The notes beneath the pieces were generated by a model. The model was not told the origin of the DNA. It did not search any database and worked only from the letters and a program-made list of their open reading frames with translations. DNA of 64,000 nt from Alphaproteobacteria bacterium MedPE-SWcel (lineage in GTDB: Bacteria; Pseudomonadota; Alphaproteobacteria; Rhodobacterales; Rhodobacteraceae). The DNA lies in contig MPDC01000014.1 of the NCBI GenBank assembly GCA_001874255.1, forward strand, positions 1 through 64,000, in the 5' to 3' direction. The position numbers were made by a program, and so were the translations under genes. Of the stretch, positions 51,249 through 61,625 are shown one piece after another (position 1 is the stretch's first letter; each line of letters begins with the position of its first letter).

Positions 51249-52502
51249 ATGCGATTTTCAGGCTGGCGGGTGCTGAAGGAAGGGCTGACCGGCAACAAGG
51301 GCTGGGGGTCCCATTGGCGCGACCCGGAGCCGAAGCGGGATTACGATGTGGTGATTGTCGGTGGCGGCGGTCATGGGCTGGCCACCGCATATTACCTCGC
51401 CAAGGAGCATGGGCTTCGCAACATCGCGGTGCTGGAAAAAGGCTACCTTGGGGGGGGCAATGTTGGCCGCAACACCACCATCGTGCGGGCGAATTACTAT
51501 CTGCCGGGAAATTCGGAGTTCTATTCGCACTCGCTGAAGCTCTGGGAGGGGATGGAGCAGGATCTCAACTACAATGCGATGATGTCGCAGCGCGGTATTC
51601 TCAATGTGTTTCATAACGATGGCCAGCGCGATGCGACCGTTCGACGGGCAAATGCGATCGTCAATCAGGGCGATGACGCGGAGATCCTGTCCCGCGATCA
51701 CCTGAAGAAGCTGGTGCCGTTTCTCAACTATGACACCAACCGGTTTCCGATCATGGGCGCGCTGCTGCAGCGCCGCGCGGGGACCGCGCGCCATGATGCA
51801 GTCGCCTGGGGCTATGCGCGGGGTGCCGATCAGTTCGGTGTGGATCTGATCCAGAATTGTGAAGTCACCGGCCTCGACGTAGAGGGCGGCAGGGTCCTGG
51901 GGGTTCAGACGGCGCGGGGCCCGATCCGGGCCAGAAAAGTCGCGCTGGCTGCTGCCGGACGTTCCGGACAGGTGGCGGCGATGGCGGGGCTGACCCTGCC
52001 GATCGAGAGCCATGTTTTGCAGGCGTTTGTATCGGAAGGTCTGAAGCCGGTGCTCGACCATGTGGTGACCTTTGCGGAGGGGCATCTCTACATCAGCCAA
52101 TCGGACAAGGGAGGGTTGGTGTTCGGCAGCTATCTGGATTTCTATAGCTCCTATGCGGCGCGGGGAAACCTGCCGATGGTGGAACATACGATGGAATCCA
52201 TCGCGGCAATGGTGCCCGCTGTTACCAAGGCGCGGCTGCTGCGGAGCTGGGGCGGGATCATGGATATGACCCCCGATGGCTCGCCCATTATTGATCACAC
52301 GCCCATCGAGGGGCTCTATCTGAATGCGGGCTGGTGCTATGGCGGCTTCAAGGCGACGCCGGCGTCCGGCCACTGCTTTGCCCATCTGATCGCCACGGAT
52401 CGCCCGCATGATGCGGCCACCAGGTTCAAGCTGGATCGGTTTCGAACCGGCCATGGGCTGATGGATGAGGAGGGCACCGGTGCACAACATAACCTGCACT
52501 AA
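51249..52502 (+). CDS. soxB: Sarcosine oxidase beta subunit
   Basis: 417 residues. The FAD-binding VVIVGGGGHGLATAYYLAKEHG is near residue 35, and the covalent-flavin region with conserved TTIVRANYY follows. It is the catalytic subunit of heterotetrameric sarcosine oxidase, which oxidises sarcosine to glycine with transfer of the methyl group to tetrahydrofolate. The start at 51249 has GGGGAGACG upstream; the track's long extension would read through the repeats. soxD, soxA and soxG follow. Confidence 0.95.
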   Translation: MRFSGWRVLKEGLTGNKGWGSHWRDPEPKRDYDVVIVGGGGHGLATAYYLAKEHGLRNIAVLEKGYLGGGNVGRNTTIVRANYYLPGNSEFYSHSLKLWEGMEQDLNYNAMMSQRGILNVFHNDGQRDATVRRANAIVNQGDDAEILSRDHLKKLVPFLNYDTNRFPIMGALLQRRAGTARHDAVAWGYARGADQFGVDLIQNCEVTGLDVEGGRVLGVQTARGPIRARKVALAAAGRSGQVAAMAGLTLPIESHVLQAFVSEGLKPVLDHVVTFAEGHLYISQSDKGGLVFGSYLDFYSSYAARGNLPMVEHTMESIAAMVPAVTKARLLRSWGGIMDMTPDGSPIIDHTPIEGLYLNAGWCYGGFKATPASGHCFAHLIATDRPHDAATRFKLDRFRTGHGLMDEEGTGAQHNLH

Positions 52503-52536
52503 GCGCTTGGGGCGCGTTGGAGGAGCCTCCGGCGGA

Positions 52537-52559
52537 GGTATTTTGGAAAAGATGAAAGG
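52537..52559 (+). repeat. 23-bp dispersed repeat, copy 2
   Basis: GGTATTTTGGAAAAGATGAA followed by AGG, preceded by the palindromic CCTCCGGCGGAGG. It matches copy 1 (39770-39792, other strand) at 21 of 23 positions. It lies in the 66-bp gap between soxB and soxD, so it is inside the operon transcript. Confidence 0.65.
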
Positions 52560-52568
52560 GCGCCGGTC

Positions 52569-52859
52569 ATGAGGATCACCTGTCCGATCTGCGGCGAACG
52601 GGATCGTCGTGAATTCACCTATCGTGGCGCGGCGCTGAAGACGCCCGCTTTGGAGGCTGGGATCGAGGCCTGGCATGCGCAGGTTCACCTGCGCGGGAAC
52701 CCGGCCGGGCCATTGGCCGAGCTTTGGCATCACGAGATGGGGTGTGGTGCGTGGGTCCAGGTCACGCGGAATACCGCGACGCACGAGATGCTGGGGTCGG
52801 TTCTGGCCGAGGATGCGGGCCTTGCGGTATCTGCGTCAGAAACAGAGGTGGAGACATGA
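52569..52859 (+). CDS. soxD: Sarcosine oxidase delta subunit
   Basis: 96 residues, beginning MRITCPICGERDRREFTYRG with the zinc-binding CPIC pair and a second pair of ligands HHEMGC further on. This small subunit binds zinc and holds the complex together. Its stop overlaps the soxA start (ATGA). The gene order soxB-D-A-G is the standard one. Confidence 0.93.
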   Translation: MRITCPICGERDRREFTYRGAALKTPALEAGIEAWHAQVHLRGNPAGPLAELWHHEMGCGAWVQVTRNTATHEMLGSVLAEDAGLAVSASETEVET

Positions 52860-55801
52860 GGATCTCAGGTCTGGGGCAGGTGTCGAGAAATCGTCCGGTC
52901 AGTTTTGCCTTCAACGGCAAGCACTATATGGGCGTGGAAGGCGATACGCTGGCCTCCGCCCTGCTGGCCAATGATGTGCATCTGGTGGCCCGCTCGTTCA
53001 AATACCATCGTCCGCGCGGTATCCTGACCGCAGGATCGGAAGAGCCCAATGCTCTGGTCACTGTTGGGGAAGGCGTGGCGGCGGACCCCAATATTCGTGC
53101 GACCCAGCAGGAGATATTCGAGGGGCTCGTGGCGCGCAGTCAGAATTGTTGGCCTTCGGTGGACCGGGACCTGATGGCGGTGAATGATCTTGCGGCACCC
53201 TTTCTGGGGGCGGGGTTTTACTACAAGACCTTCATGTGGCCTGCACCGCTTTGGGAAAAACTCTATGAGCCCATCATTCGCCGTGCTGCGGGTCTGGGTG
53301 CTTTGCCCGGGGCTGCCAATACGGATGTCTATGAGAAAGCCTTTGCGTTTTGCGATCTTCTGGTGATCGGGTCGGGGCCTGCGGGTCTGATGGCGGCGCT
53401 GACGGCCGGGCGCGCGGGTGCCGATGTCATCCTTGCCGAAGAGGACAGCCGCATGGGGGGGCGTCTTCTGGCTGAGGTGGAAGAGATTGATGGTCGGCCT
53501 GCCCATATGTGGGCGGCAGAGGTGATTGCCGAGCTGGAGCAGCTGGACAATGTCCGCCTGATGACCCGCACGGCGATCACAGGCGCCTATGATCAAGGCA
53601 CATTTTCAGCGCTGGAGCGTGTGTCGCATCACCTGCCGCCGAGCCAGTCCCTGAAGACCGCGCATCGCCCCCGCGAGTGTTTCTGGCGGATCGTGGCCAA
53701 GGCGTCGGTTCTGGCTGCGGGTGCAATCGAGCGACCGATTGCCTTTTGCAACAATGATCGACCGGGGATCATGACCGCAGGTGCCGTGCGCGCCTATCTC
53801 AACCGTTGGGGCGTGGCGCCGGGGGAGCGGATCACGGTTTTTGCCAATAACGACGATGCCCATCGGACTGCGCAGGATCTGGTGGCTGCCGGGGTTCAAG
53901 TGACTGCCGTGGTCGACAGCCGTCACGACGCGCCAGATGGCGACGGTTTTCCGGTGATCAAGGGGGCCGTGGTGTGTGACACTGCCGGGCGGCGCCGGTT
54001 GGAGAGCGTTACCGTGCGCAGCGTTCGGGGTGAGGAAAAAATCCAGACAGATTGCCTCGCGATGTCGGGGGGCTGGAATCCGTCGGTGCATCTGACCTGC
54101 CACATGAATGGCCGACCGCGCTGGAACCGGGAGCTGGCGGCCTTTGTGCCGGTTGACGGTGTCGTGCCGGGCATGGAGGTGGCGGGGGCGGCCAACGGCG
54201 CCTTTTCTACCAGCGCTGCCCTGCGGGAAGGGGCGGCTGCCGCAAGGGCCGCGCTGGCAGATCTCGGTCTGAAAGGGCAGGTGCCGCCTCTGCCGGTGGC
54301 CTCGGAGGAGGTCTATCGGATCAGCCCGCTTTGGGCGGTGCCGGGCAAGGGGCGCGCGTGGCTGGATTTCCAGAACGATGTCACCGTCAAGGACGTCAAT
54401 CAGGCCGCGCAGGAGAATTTCCGCTCGGTCGAGCATATGAAGCGCTACACCACACAGGGTATGGCGACAGATCAGGGCAAGAATTCCAACGTGGCGGCGC
54501 TTGCGGTGCTGGCCGATGCCACCGGGCGCAGCATTCCGGAGACCGGCGTCACCACTTTTCGCGCGCCCTTCGTGCCGACGTCGATTGCGGCGATGGGAGC
54601 GGGCGCCGAGGATCAGGGGTTCAAGCCTCGGCGGTACCTGACAACGCATGCGGCGGGACTGGAGCAGGGTGCGTCCAATGTCGAGGTCGGGCTTTGGTAT
54701 CGGGCCAGCTATTTTCCAAAGCAAGGGGAGACGAACTGGCGGCAGTCCTGTGATCGCGAGGTAATGATGGTGCGCAATGCGGTTGGCGTATGCGATGTCT
54801 CGACCCTCGGGAAGATCGACATCAAGGGCCGCGATGCGGCGAGGCTGCTGGATCTTGTCTATACCAACATGTTCTCCACGCTGAAGATCGGACGGGTACG
54901 CTATGGTTTGATGCTGCGCGAGGATGGTTTCGTCATGGATGATGGCACCACGGCGCGGTTGGGCGAGGATCACTATGTGATGACGACCACCACCGCGGCA
55001 GCGGGACAGGTCATGGCGCATCTGGAGTTCCTGATCCAGGTTGTCCGGCCCGATCTTGATGTGCGTTTCACCTCGGTGACCGATCACTGGGCGCAGTTTG
55101 CCATCGCGGGCCCCAAGGCGCGCGCATTGGTCGACGCACTGGTCGAGGAAACAGTGGATGGCGACAGCTGGCCCTTCATGGGCTGCGGCGAGATCACGGT
55201 CAAAGGTGTCCGGGGGCGCTTGTTCCGGATCTCTTTCTCTGGCGAGCATGCCTATGAAATTGCCGTTCCGGCGCGCTATGGCGACGCGCTCTACCGTGCG
55301 CTGGTTGCGCAGGCCGAGAGCCTCGGCGGCGGGGCATACGGTATGGAGGCGCTCAATGTGCTGCGGATAGAGAAGGGGTTCATCACCCACGCGGAGATCA
55401 ATGGGACGGTGACGGCCTTTGACCTTGGTATGCAGGGGCTGATTTCGAAGAAAAAGTCATGTTGGGGCAAGGCGCTGTCGGAACGTGCCGGGCTGATGGA
55501 TGAAGACCGGATGCAGCTTGTCGGGCTAAAACCCGCAGAGACGGCGCAGGATATCAGCGCCGGAGCGCATCTGTTTGACCCGGATGCGACGGTCGAGCGG
55601 GTCAACGATCTCGGGTATGTGACATCGGTCGGGTTTTCGCCGACCTTGGGTCATATGATCGGCTTTGCCATGGTATCGGCAGGGGCGGACCGTATGGGGG
55701 ACACTGTCCGCCTGGTCGATCACACGCGGGGCATTGATACGCTGTGCGAGATTGTGAACCCGGTGTTTTTTGATCCCGAGGGAGGGCGTGTCCGTGGTTG
55801 A
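52856..55801 (+). CDS. soxA: Sarcosine oxidase alpha subunit
   Basis: 981 residues, start at 52856 (MRISGLGQVSRNRPVSF). The N-terminal region is a 2Fe-2S-like domain without the cluster cysteines, followed by an NAD-binding domain (LLVIGSGPAGLMAALTAGRAG, about 170-190) and a C-terminal aminomethyltransferase-like (GcvT) folate domain that receives the methyl group (GVCDVSTLGKIDIKGRDAARL). It is the large subunit that binds NAD and folate. It overlaps soxD by 4 bp. Confidence 0.95.
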   Translation: MRISGLGQVSRNRPVSFAFNGKHYMGVEGDTLASALLANDVHLVARSFKYHRPRGILTAGSEEPNALVTVGEGVAADPNIRATQQEIFEGLVARSQNCWPSVDRDLMAVNDLAAPFLGAGFYYKTFMWPAPLWEKLYEPIIRRAAGLGALPGAANTDVYEKAFAFCDLLVIGSGPAGLMAALTAGRAGADVILAEEDSRMGGRLLAEVEEIDGRPAHMWAAEVIAELEQLDNVRLMTRTAITGAYDQGTFSALERVSHHLPPSQSLKTAHRPRECFWRIVAKASVLAAGAIERPIAFCNNDRPGIMTAGAVRAYLNRWGVAPGERITVFANNDDAHRTAQDLVAAGVQVTAVVDSRHDAPDGDGFPVIKGAVVCDTAGRRRLESVTVRSVRGEEKIQTDCLAMSGGWNPSVHLTCHMNGRPRWNRELAAFVPVDGVVPGMEVAGAANGAFSTSAALREGAAAARAALADLGLKGQVPPLPVASEEVYRISPLWAVPGKGRAWLDFQNDVTVKDVNQAAQENFRSVEHMKRYTTQGMATDQGKNSNVAALAVLADATGRSIPETGVTTFRAPFVPTSIAAMGAGAEDQGFKPRRYLTTHAAGLEQGASNVEVGLWYRASYFPKQGETNWRQSCDREVMMVRNAVGVCDVSTLGKIDIKGRDAARLLDLVYTNMFSTLKIGRVRYGLMLREDGFVMDDGTTARLGEDHYVMTTTTAAAGQVMAHLEFLIQVVRPDLDVRFTSVTDHWAQFAIAGPKARALVDALVEETVDGDSWPFMGCGEITVKGVRGRLFRISFSGEHAYEIAVPARYGDALYRALVAQAESLGGGAYGMEALNVLRIEKGFITHAEINGTVTAFDLGMQGLISKKKSCWGKALSERAGLMDEDRMQLVGLKPAETAQDISAGAHLFDPDATVERVNDLGYVTSVGFSPTLGHMIGFAMVSAGADRMGDTVRLVDHTRGIDTLCEIVNPVFFDPEGGRVRG

Positions 55802-56342
55802 TCTGAGTGCGAAATCTCCGTGTGATGGGATGCTGCCGGTGTCCGTCGGCAGCTGTTCGCTGAGTGAGGAGCCGCCGATGCGGCTGACGCTGATCGCGCC
55901 CTATGCGGGGCAGGAGGGCGCGGTCAGTGCGGCGATGGAGGCCGCGCATGGCCTGGCCTTTCCGGCGCCGAACCGTAGCTCTTTCGGCCCCGAGGGGGCG
56001 CGCGCGGTCTGGTTCGGCCGGGGGCAGGCTCTGTTGATGGGACCCGAGGCAAGCCCCGGGCTGGCGGAGCATGCGGCGTTGACCGACATCAGCGACGGCT
56101 GGGCGGTGGTCCGGCTGGAAGGGGAGCGCGCAGAGGATGTGTTGGCGCGTCTGGTGCCGCTGGATCTGCGCCCACAGGTGTTCGAACCGGGACACACAGC
56201 GCGCACCGAGCTCCGGCACATGATGGCGTCGCTCACACGGGTGTCTGCAAAATCCTTTCAAATCATGGTCTTCCGATCATTTGCGCAAACGCTTGTTCAC
56301 GATGTCAAAACAGCCATGGAAGCCGTGGCGGCACGGGGCTAG
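55794..56342 (+). CDS. soxG: Sarcosine oxidase gamma subunit
   Basis: 182 residues from a GTG start at 55794 (reading VVDLSAKSPCDGM), preceded by GAGGGAGGG and overlapping the soxA stop. It has the GcvT-related fold of the family (DISDGWAVVRLEGERAEDVLARLVPLDLRP) and a conserved end FRSFAQTLVHD. The track's start at 55770 is a TTG and lies further into soxA. It completes the sox operon. Confidence 0.9.
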   Translation: MVDLSAKSPCDGMLPVSVGSCSLSEEPPMRLTLIAPYAGQEGAVSAAMEAAHGLAFPAPNRSSFGPEGARAVWFGRGQALLMGPEASPGLAEHAALTDISDGWAVVRLEGERAEDVLARLVPLDLRPQVFEPGHTARTELRHMMASLTRVSAKSFQIMVFRSFAQTLVHDVKTAMEAVAARG

Positions 56343-56380
56343 ATTGACAGGGATCTCGAAACTGATTCCGGAGCTGATCC

Positions 56381-56740
56381 ATGATCCGCAAGATCCTTGC
56401 AGCCGCGCTTGTGGCCGCGCCCCTGACTGCCACATCTGTTCTGGCTGATGCCGATCTCGGCAAGGAAGACAGCTGCAAATACCAGGGTCAGGTGATGGCC
56501 GCCGTCCAGAAGGCGCGGCTGGACCGGGTGCCGCAGGCCCAGGTCGAGGATACGATCCGCGCGTCGTCGCCCGGCTGGCCTGCGAATTTCTCCAACGCCA
56601 TTCCGCAGCTGACGGCGCATGTCTATCAGATGAAGCGTCGCGACCTGAAGCAACATGACCTCGGCGAGGTGTTCGAGGCCCAATGCCTTGAAAATTGGGA
56701 ACAGATCCAGGCGATGAAGAAGTCTCTTGCCGACAACTGA
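56381..56740 (+). CDS. Small secreted hypothetical protein
   Basis: 119 residues with a signal peptide (MIRKILAAALVAAPLTATSVLA). The mature part has two cysteines (DSCKYQG and EAQCLEN), which may form a disulfide, and a helical content. No family was recognised. It lies between soxG and dnaG. Confidence 0.7.
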   Translation: MIRKILAAALVAAPLTATSVLADADLGKEDSCKYQGQVMAAVQKARLDRVPQAQVEDTIRASSPGWPANFSNAIPQLTAHVYQMKRRDLKQHDLGEVFEAQCLENWEQIQAMKKSLADN

Positions 56741-56765
56741 ATTGCTTGATTGATCGGATCCCGAC

Positions 56766-58775
56766 ATGTCTCTGCCGCCTGGATTTCTGGATGAATTGCG
56801 TACCCGAGTCAGCCTGTCTGATGTTGTCGGGCGCAAGGTCGTTTGGGACCAGCGCAAGAGCCAGCAGGGCAAGGGGGATCTATGGTCGCCCTGTCCCTTC
56901 CACCATGAGAAAACGGCCTCATTCCATGTGGATGATCGCAAGGGGTTTTATTATTGCTTTGGCTGTCATGCCAAGGGAGATGCACTGAAATTCGTGCAGG
57001 AGACCGAGAATGTGTCCTTCATGGAGGCGGTGGAAATCCTCGCAGGTGAAGCCGGTCTGGAGATGCCCAAACGCGACCCGAAGGCGGCCGAAAAGCAGGA
57101 CCGGCGCACCCAGCTTGCAGAGGTCATGGAGCAGGCGGTGCGTTTCTTCCGCCTGCAACTGAATACGCAGGCGGCCGGCGAGGCGCGGGCCTATCTGTCA
57201 CGCCGAGGGCTCAGTGCGGAGGCATTGGAGCGTTGGGAAATCGGCTTTGCGCCGGACGGCTGGCAGATGCTTTGGGATGCGTTGAAGGGCAAGGGGATTG
57301 CCGATGAACTGATCCTCGGGGCTGGCCTTGCAAAGCCTTCGAACAAGGGCAAGAAACCCTATGACACGTTTCGTAATCGGATCATGTTTCCGATCCGGGA
57401 TGCCCGAGGGCGGGCCATTGCCTTTGGCGGTCGGGCGATGGATCCGAATGACAACGCCAAATATCTGAACTCGCCCGAAACCGAGCTGTTTGACAAGGGG
57501 CGGAACCTTTACAATCACGGCCCGGCGCGTGCCGCCTCCGGGCGGGGCAGTACATTGGTGGTGGCCGAGGGCTACATGGATGTGATTGCGCTGTCCGAGG
57601 CGGGGTTTGCGTCCTCGGTTGCGCCGCTGGGTACGGCGGTAACCGATACCCAGCTGCAGCTTCTGTGGCGGATTTCGGACGAGCCGATCATCGCACTCGA
57701 TGGCGATACGGCAGGCGTGCGGGCGGCGATGCGTCTGATTGATATGGCGCTGCCCTTGCTGGAAGCAGGCAAATCCCTGCGGTTTGCCGTGATGCCTGAC
57801 GGCAAGGATCCGGATGATCTGATCCGCGCGGAAGGGGCAGGCGCGGTGCAGGCGGTGTTGGATCAGGCGATCCCGATGGTGCGGCTTTTGTGGCAGCGAG
57901 AAACCGAAGGCCGGGTCTTTGACAGCCCCGAACGCAAGGCCGCGCTGGACAAGTCCCTGCGCGAGAAAATCAAGCTGATCCGCGATCCGTCAATTCGCCA
58001 GCATTATGCCGAGGATATCAAAGAGCTGCGGTTCCAGCTCTTCCGGGGCAGCCGGGGCGGCGCAGGGCAGGGGGGCTCCGGCTATGAGCCCCGTCAGGGG
58101 GGGTACAAATCGCGCTCCCGATCCCAGGGCGGATTTCGCGATGGCAGCCGCATGCCATGGGGGGCGCCGCCGTCGCCGCGCGCAACCACGCGATCATCGA
58201 TCGTTGCCGCCGCTGAGGACCAGGACTTTGCCCGGGTGCGTGAGGCGGTGATCCTGGCCACGGCTCTGACAACGCCCACCGTTATCCCGGAGTTCGAGAT
58301 CAACCTCGAACGGATGCAATGCCGGGATCCCGATCATGCCCACCTGCGCGATCTCGTCCTGCGCCACGGCATTGATGCGCCGGAGCGACTTCGCGATGAA
58401 ATTACGTATGCGCTCGGGCCCGATGCCCTTGAAAACCTGCTGGCCCTGCGCCATGTGGCAATCAGCCCCTGCGTGCGCAAACCCGGCGATCTGGAAATGG
58501 CCAGCCTCACTCTGGCCGAAGAATTCGCGAAACTCGAGAGCATGGCGGGGCTCAATGCTGAACTGGCGGAGGCCGAGGAGGATCTGGATGGTCTGGCCGA
58601 TGAGGCTCTGACCTGGCGGTTGCGTCAGGCGGCAGAGGCCCGCAACCGGGCTGTCCGCAGCGAGAATGAGGACAAGGCGACATATGATGTGGGCGAAAAC
58701 GGTGCGCGACTCAACAGGGATGAACGCGATGCCTTTGGCGCCCTGCTCAACCGAATCGGCTTCAGTGAAAAATGA
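56766..58775 (+). CDS. dnaG: DNA primase
   Basis: 669 residues. It synthesises RNA primers at the replication fork. The CHC2 zinc finger is CPFHHEKTASFHVDDRKGFY followed by CFGCH (near residue 45-70). The Toprim domain is seen in VVAEGYMDVIALSEAGF and ALDGDTAGVRAA. A Gly/Arg-rich linker (about 420-465) leads to the C-terminal helicase-binding domain. The start at 56766 has no evident ribosome binding site. rpoD follows, the usual macromolecular-synthesis order. Confidence 0.95.
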   Translation: MSLPPGFLDELRTRVSLSDVVGRKVVWDQRKSQQGKGDLWSPCPFHHEKTASFHVDDRKGFYYCFGCHAKGDALKFVQETENVSFMEAVEILAGEAGLEMPKRDPKAAEKQDRRTQLAEVMEQAVRFFRLQLNTQAAGEARAYLSRRGLSAEALERWEIGFAPDGWQMLWDALKGKGIADELILGAGLAKPSNKGKKPYDTFRNRIMFPIRDARGRAIAFGGRAMDPNDNAKYLNSPETELFDKGRNLYNHGPARAASGRGSTLVVAEGYMDVIALSEAGFASSVAPLGTAVTDTQLQLLWRISDEPIIALDGDTAGVRAAMRLIDMALPLLEAGKSLRFAVMPDGKDPDDLIRAEGAGAVQAVLDQAIPMVRLLWQRETEGRVFDSPERKAALDKSLREKIKLIRDPSIRQHYAEDIKELRFQLFRGSRGGAGQGGSGYEPRQGGYKSRSRSQGGFRDGSRMPWGAPPSPRATTRSSIVAAAEDQDFARVREAVILATALTTPTVIPEFEINLERMQCRDPDHAHLRDLVLRHGIDAPERLRDEITYALGPDALENLLALRHVAISPCVRKPGDLEMASLTLAEEFAKLESMAGLNAELAEAEEDLDGLADEALTWRLRQAAEARNRAVRSENEDKATYDVGENGARLNRDERDAFGALLNRIGFSEK

Positions 58776-58942
58776 CTGAATGGAAACGGTTTTGACGTGC
58801 CCGACTGTGGCCGCCACGCCGCGAAATGACGTTTTGCTAAAGAAGCGCAAAGAAAAATTGGGTAAACGGGGTGACGAATCACACGACCCCACTAATGATT
58901 CGACCCACCCGAATCGCCCGCAGCCCCTTAGAGGAGCAATGA

Positions 58943-60937
58943 ATGGCCGCCAAAGATACTGATGACCGCAAGCCTGACGATCAGGACGCCGAAATCTCGC
59001 TCGACATGAGCCAGGCCCAGGTCAAGAAGATGATCGCCGAAGCCCGTGAGAAGGGCTACATCACCTACGATCAGCTTAATCAGGTTCTGCCGCCGGATCA
59101 GGTCTCCTCCGAACAGATCGAGGATGTCATGTCCATGCTGTCGGAGATGGGCATCAACATCATCGAGGACGAAGAGGCCGAAGAGGAGGAGAATAAAGGC
59201 TCCACCGAGCTGGTCTCTGCCGAAACGAACCGCGAAGTCTCTGTCGCGGGCGCGCAGGCCGAAAAACTCGATCGCACCGATGACCCGGTGCGGATGTATC
59301 TGCGCGAGATGGGGTCTGTCGAATTGCTGTCGCGCGAAGGCGAGATTGCCATCGCCAAACGCATCGAGGCAGGGCGCAACACGATGATCCTCGGGCTCTG
59401 CGAGAGCCCGCTGACCTTTCAGGCGATCACGATCTGGCACGATGAACTTCTGTCCGAAGATATTCTGTTGCGCGATGTCATCGACCTGGAGGCCACATTC
59501 GGAAACCAGATGGACGAAGAAGGCGGCGTCGAGCAGCCGGTAGTCGATCCGTCCGCCGTGAGTGCTGCCGCCCCGGAGAAAAGCAAGGAAGACAGCCCCG
59601 AACTGGACGCCGACGGCAATCCGATCCTCAACAATGACGATGATGAGGACGAGGACGACCAGGCCAACATGTCCCTCGCGGCCATGGAAGCGGCGCTGAA
59701 GGACCGTGTTCTGGAAACGCTGGAGCGGATTTCCAATGACTTTGCGATGTTGTCGGAAATGCAGGATCTGCGGATCTCGGCAACGCTGAACGAGGACGGA
59801 TCCTTCTCGGCCTCGGATGAGGCCAAGTATCAGCAGCTGCGCTCCGAGATCGTGGAACTGGTGAACGGTCTGCATCTGCACAACAACCGGATCGAAGCCC
59901 TGATCGATCAGCTCTACGGCATCAACCGCCGTGTGATGCAGATCGACAGCGCGATGGTCAAACTGGCCGATCAGGCGCGGATCAACCGCAAGGAATTCGT
60001 TGACGCCTATCGTGGACGCGAGCTGGACCCGAACTGGCTGTCCGATATGGGCGACAAACCGGGACGCGGCTGGCAGATGTTCATCGAACGCTCCACCGAG
60101 AAGGTCGAAGAGCTGCGGGCTGACATGGCTCAGGTGGGCCAATATGTCGGTCTCGATATTTCGGAATTCCGCCGTATCGTCCAGCAGGTGCAAAAGGGCG
60201 AGAAAGAAGCCCGTCAGGCCAAGAAGGAAATGGTCGAGGCGAACCTGCGTCTGGTGATCTCGATTGCCAAGAAGTACACCAACCGGGGCCTGCAGTTCCT
60301 CGATCTCATTCAGGAAGGCAACATCGGCCTGATGAAGGCGGTGGACAAGTTCGAATACCGCCGTGGCTACAAGTTCTCGACCTATGCCACCTGGTGGATC
60401 CGTCAGGCGATCACCCGCTCCATCGCGGATCAGGCTCGGACCATCCGGATCCCGGTTCACATGATCGAGACGATCAACAAACTGGTGCGGACCGGACGCC
60501 AGATGCTGCACGAGATCGGCCGCGAGCCGACGCCGGAAGAGCTGGCGGAAAAGCTGCAGATGCCGCTGGAAAAAGTCCGCAAGGTGATGAAGATCGCCAA
60601 GGAACCGATCAGCCTCGAAACACCGATCGGCGACGAAGAAGACAGCCAGCTGGGCGATTTCATCGAGGACAAGAATGCCGTGCTGCCGCTGGACAGTGCC
60701 ATTCAGGAAAACCTCAAGGAAACCACGACACGGGTTCTGGCCAGCCTGACTCCGCGGGAGGAACGGGTCTTGCGGATGCGGTTCGGCATCGGCATGAACA
60801 CGGATCACACGCTGGAAGAGGTCGGCCAACAGTTCTCTGTGACCCGCGAGCGTATTCGTCAGATCGAGGCGAAAGCCCTGCGCAAGCTGAAACATCCAAG
60901 CCGGTCGCGCAAACTGCGCAGCTTCCTGGATCAATAG
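58943..60937 (+). CDS. rpoD: Primary sigma factor RpoD (sigma-70)
   Basis: 664 residues. Region 1.1 is at the N terminus, followed by region 1.2 ([22 protein letters not shown]) and a long acidic non-conserved insert (about 195-240, [10 protein letters not shown]). Region 2 has [20 protein letters not shown], region 3 [18 protein letters not shown], and region 4 [20 protein letters not shown] for -35 recognition. AGAGGAG lies before the start. It directs housekeeping transcription. A strong terminator follows. Confidence 0.97.
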   Translation: MAAKDTDDRKPDDQDAEISLDMSQAQVKKMIAEAREKGYITYDQLNQVLPPDQVSSEQIEDVMSMLSEMGINIIEDEEAEEEENKGSTELVSAETNREVSVAGAQAEKLDRTDDPVRMYLREMGSVELLSREGEIAIAKRIEAGRNTMILGLCESPLTFQAITIWHDELLSEDILLRDVIDLEATFGNQMDEEGGVEQPVVDPSAVSAAAPEKSKEDSPELDADGNPILNNDDDEDEDDQANMSLAAMEAALKDRVLETLERISNDFAMLSEMQDLRISATLNEDGSFSASDEAKYQQLRSEIVELVNGLHLHNNRIEALIDQLYGINRRVMQIDSAMVKLADQARINRKEFVDAYRGRELDPNWLSDMGDKPGRGWQMFIERSTEKVEELRADMAQVGQYVGLDISEFRRIVQQVQKGEKEARQAKKEMVEANLRLVISIAKKYTNRGLQFLDLIQEGNIGLMKAVDKFEYRRGYKFSTYATWWIRQAITRSIADQARTIRIPVHMIETINKLVRTGRQMLHEIGREPTPEELAEKLQMPLEKVRKVMKIAKEPISLETPIGDEEDSQLGDFIEDKNAVLPLDSAIQENLKETTTRVLASLTPREERVLRMRFGIGMNTDHTLEEVGQQFSVTRERIRQIEAKALRKLKHPSRSRKLRSFLDQ

Positions 60938-60996
60938 CGCCGGTCTGTTCCGGGGGCTCCCGGCGGGAATCGATCGCATCAGGCCCATGTTTCCAA

Positions 60997-61027
60997 GGCG
61001 CCCCGGATTGAGTTCGGGGCGCTTTTT
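60997..61027 (+). terminator. Intrinsic terminator of rpoD
   Basis: GCGCCCCG-GATTGAGTT-CGGGGCGC forms an 8-bp GC stem followed by TTTTT, 60 bp past the rpoD stop codon. A textbook rho-independent terminator. Confidence 0.9.
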
Positions 61028-61113
61028 CGTGCCTTTTGCCGGGGCATTCGCCACCCCGGTTCGCCGCCGACTGTCCAACTGTGCGCACCACACCAGGATT
61101 GGCGCCGCCCTTG

Positions 61114-61145
61114 TGTCAACCAATCAAGGTGTTAACCAATCAAGC
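61114..61145. repeat. 16-bp direct repeat upstream of the 61233 gene
   Basis: TGTCAACCAATCAAGG is followed directly by TGTTAACCAATCAAGC: 14 of 16 positions identical. It lies about 90 bp upstream of the next gene's start codon. Confidence 0.8.
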
Positions 61146-61232
61146 GATCTGCATGTTGAATAAAGTTTTCGAAGAATTATCCTGTCCCGGGCGAGTGTGA
61201 TCGCTTCGAGCAGACAGAACCGGGGGGTGACG

Positions 61233-61541
61233 ATGAGCGGACGCAACGAGATGACCCATGCCATGACCGCGTTGGACAGACAGCTTGATGCGCTGGAGAC
61301 GATGACGGAAGTGAACTCTTTTCTCGTCATGGCAATGCGCGAGCATGAGCAGGACCTGATCCGTATGAGCCCGCAGGAAACCCGCGACATGCTGCGAACC
61401 AAGGCGCGGGCCATGTATCGGCCGGACGGGGGATTGAAGCCCAATGTCAGGGCGCTGGAGCTCCTGGAGGAAACCCTGGGGCGCGGACAATCGGCAGAGG
61501 TGATCCCTTTCCCGACGCCCGGGGCGGGGCATTCTTCCTGA
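61233..61541 (+). CDS. Hypothetical protein, helical
   Basis: 102 residues from the ATG at 61233 (MSGRNEMTHAMTALDRQLDALE), preceded by GGGGGGTG. The track starts 36 bp earlier at a GTG. The sequence is charged and predicted helical (TEVNSFLVMAMREHEQDLIRMSPQETRDMLRTKARAMY), with no membrane or signal segment. No family was recognised. It lies alone after rpoD. Confidence 0.6.
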   Translation: MSGRNEMTHAMTALDRQLDALETMTEVNSFLVMAMREHEQDLIRMSPQETRDMLRTKARAMYRPDGGLKPNVRALELLEETLGRGQSAEVIPFPTPGAGHSS

Positions 61542-61625
61542 TCGGGGCTTTCTGCACCCGTCGAAGACTTGTCCGTTTCAATTGAACGGCCTACATCAGG
61601 GAGAGTTCAAGGAAGGATGCCCCTG

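Noticed and set aside
58928-61123. 731-residue minus-strand ORF opposite rpoD
   Set aside because: RpoD is unambiguous on the plus strand; the antisense frame is only the mirror of its biased codon use.
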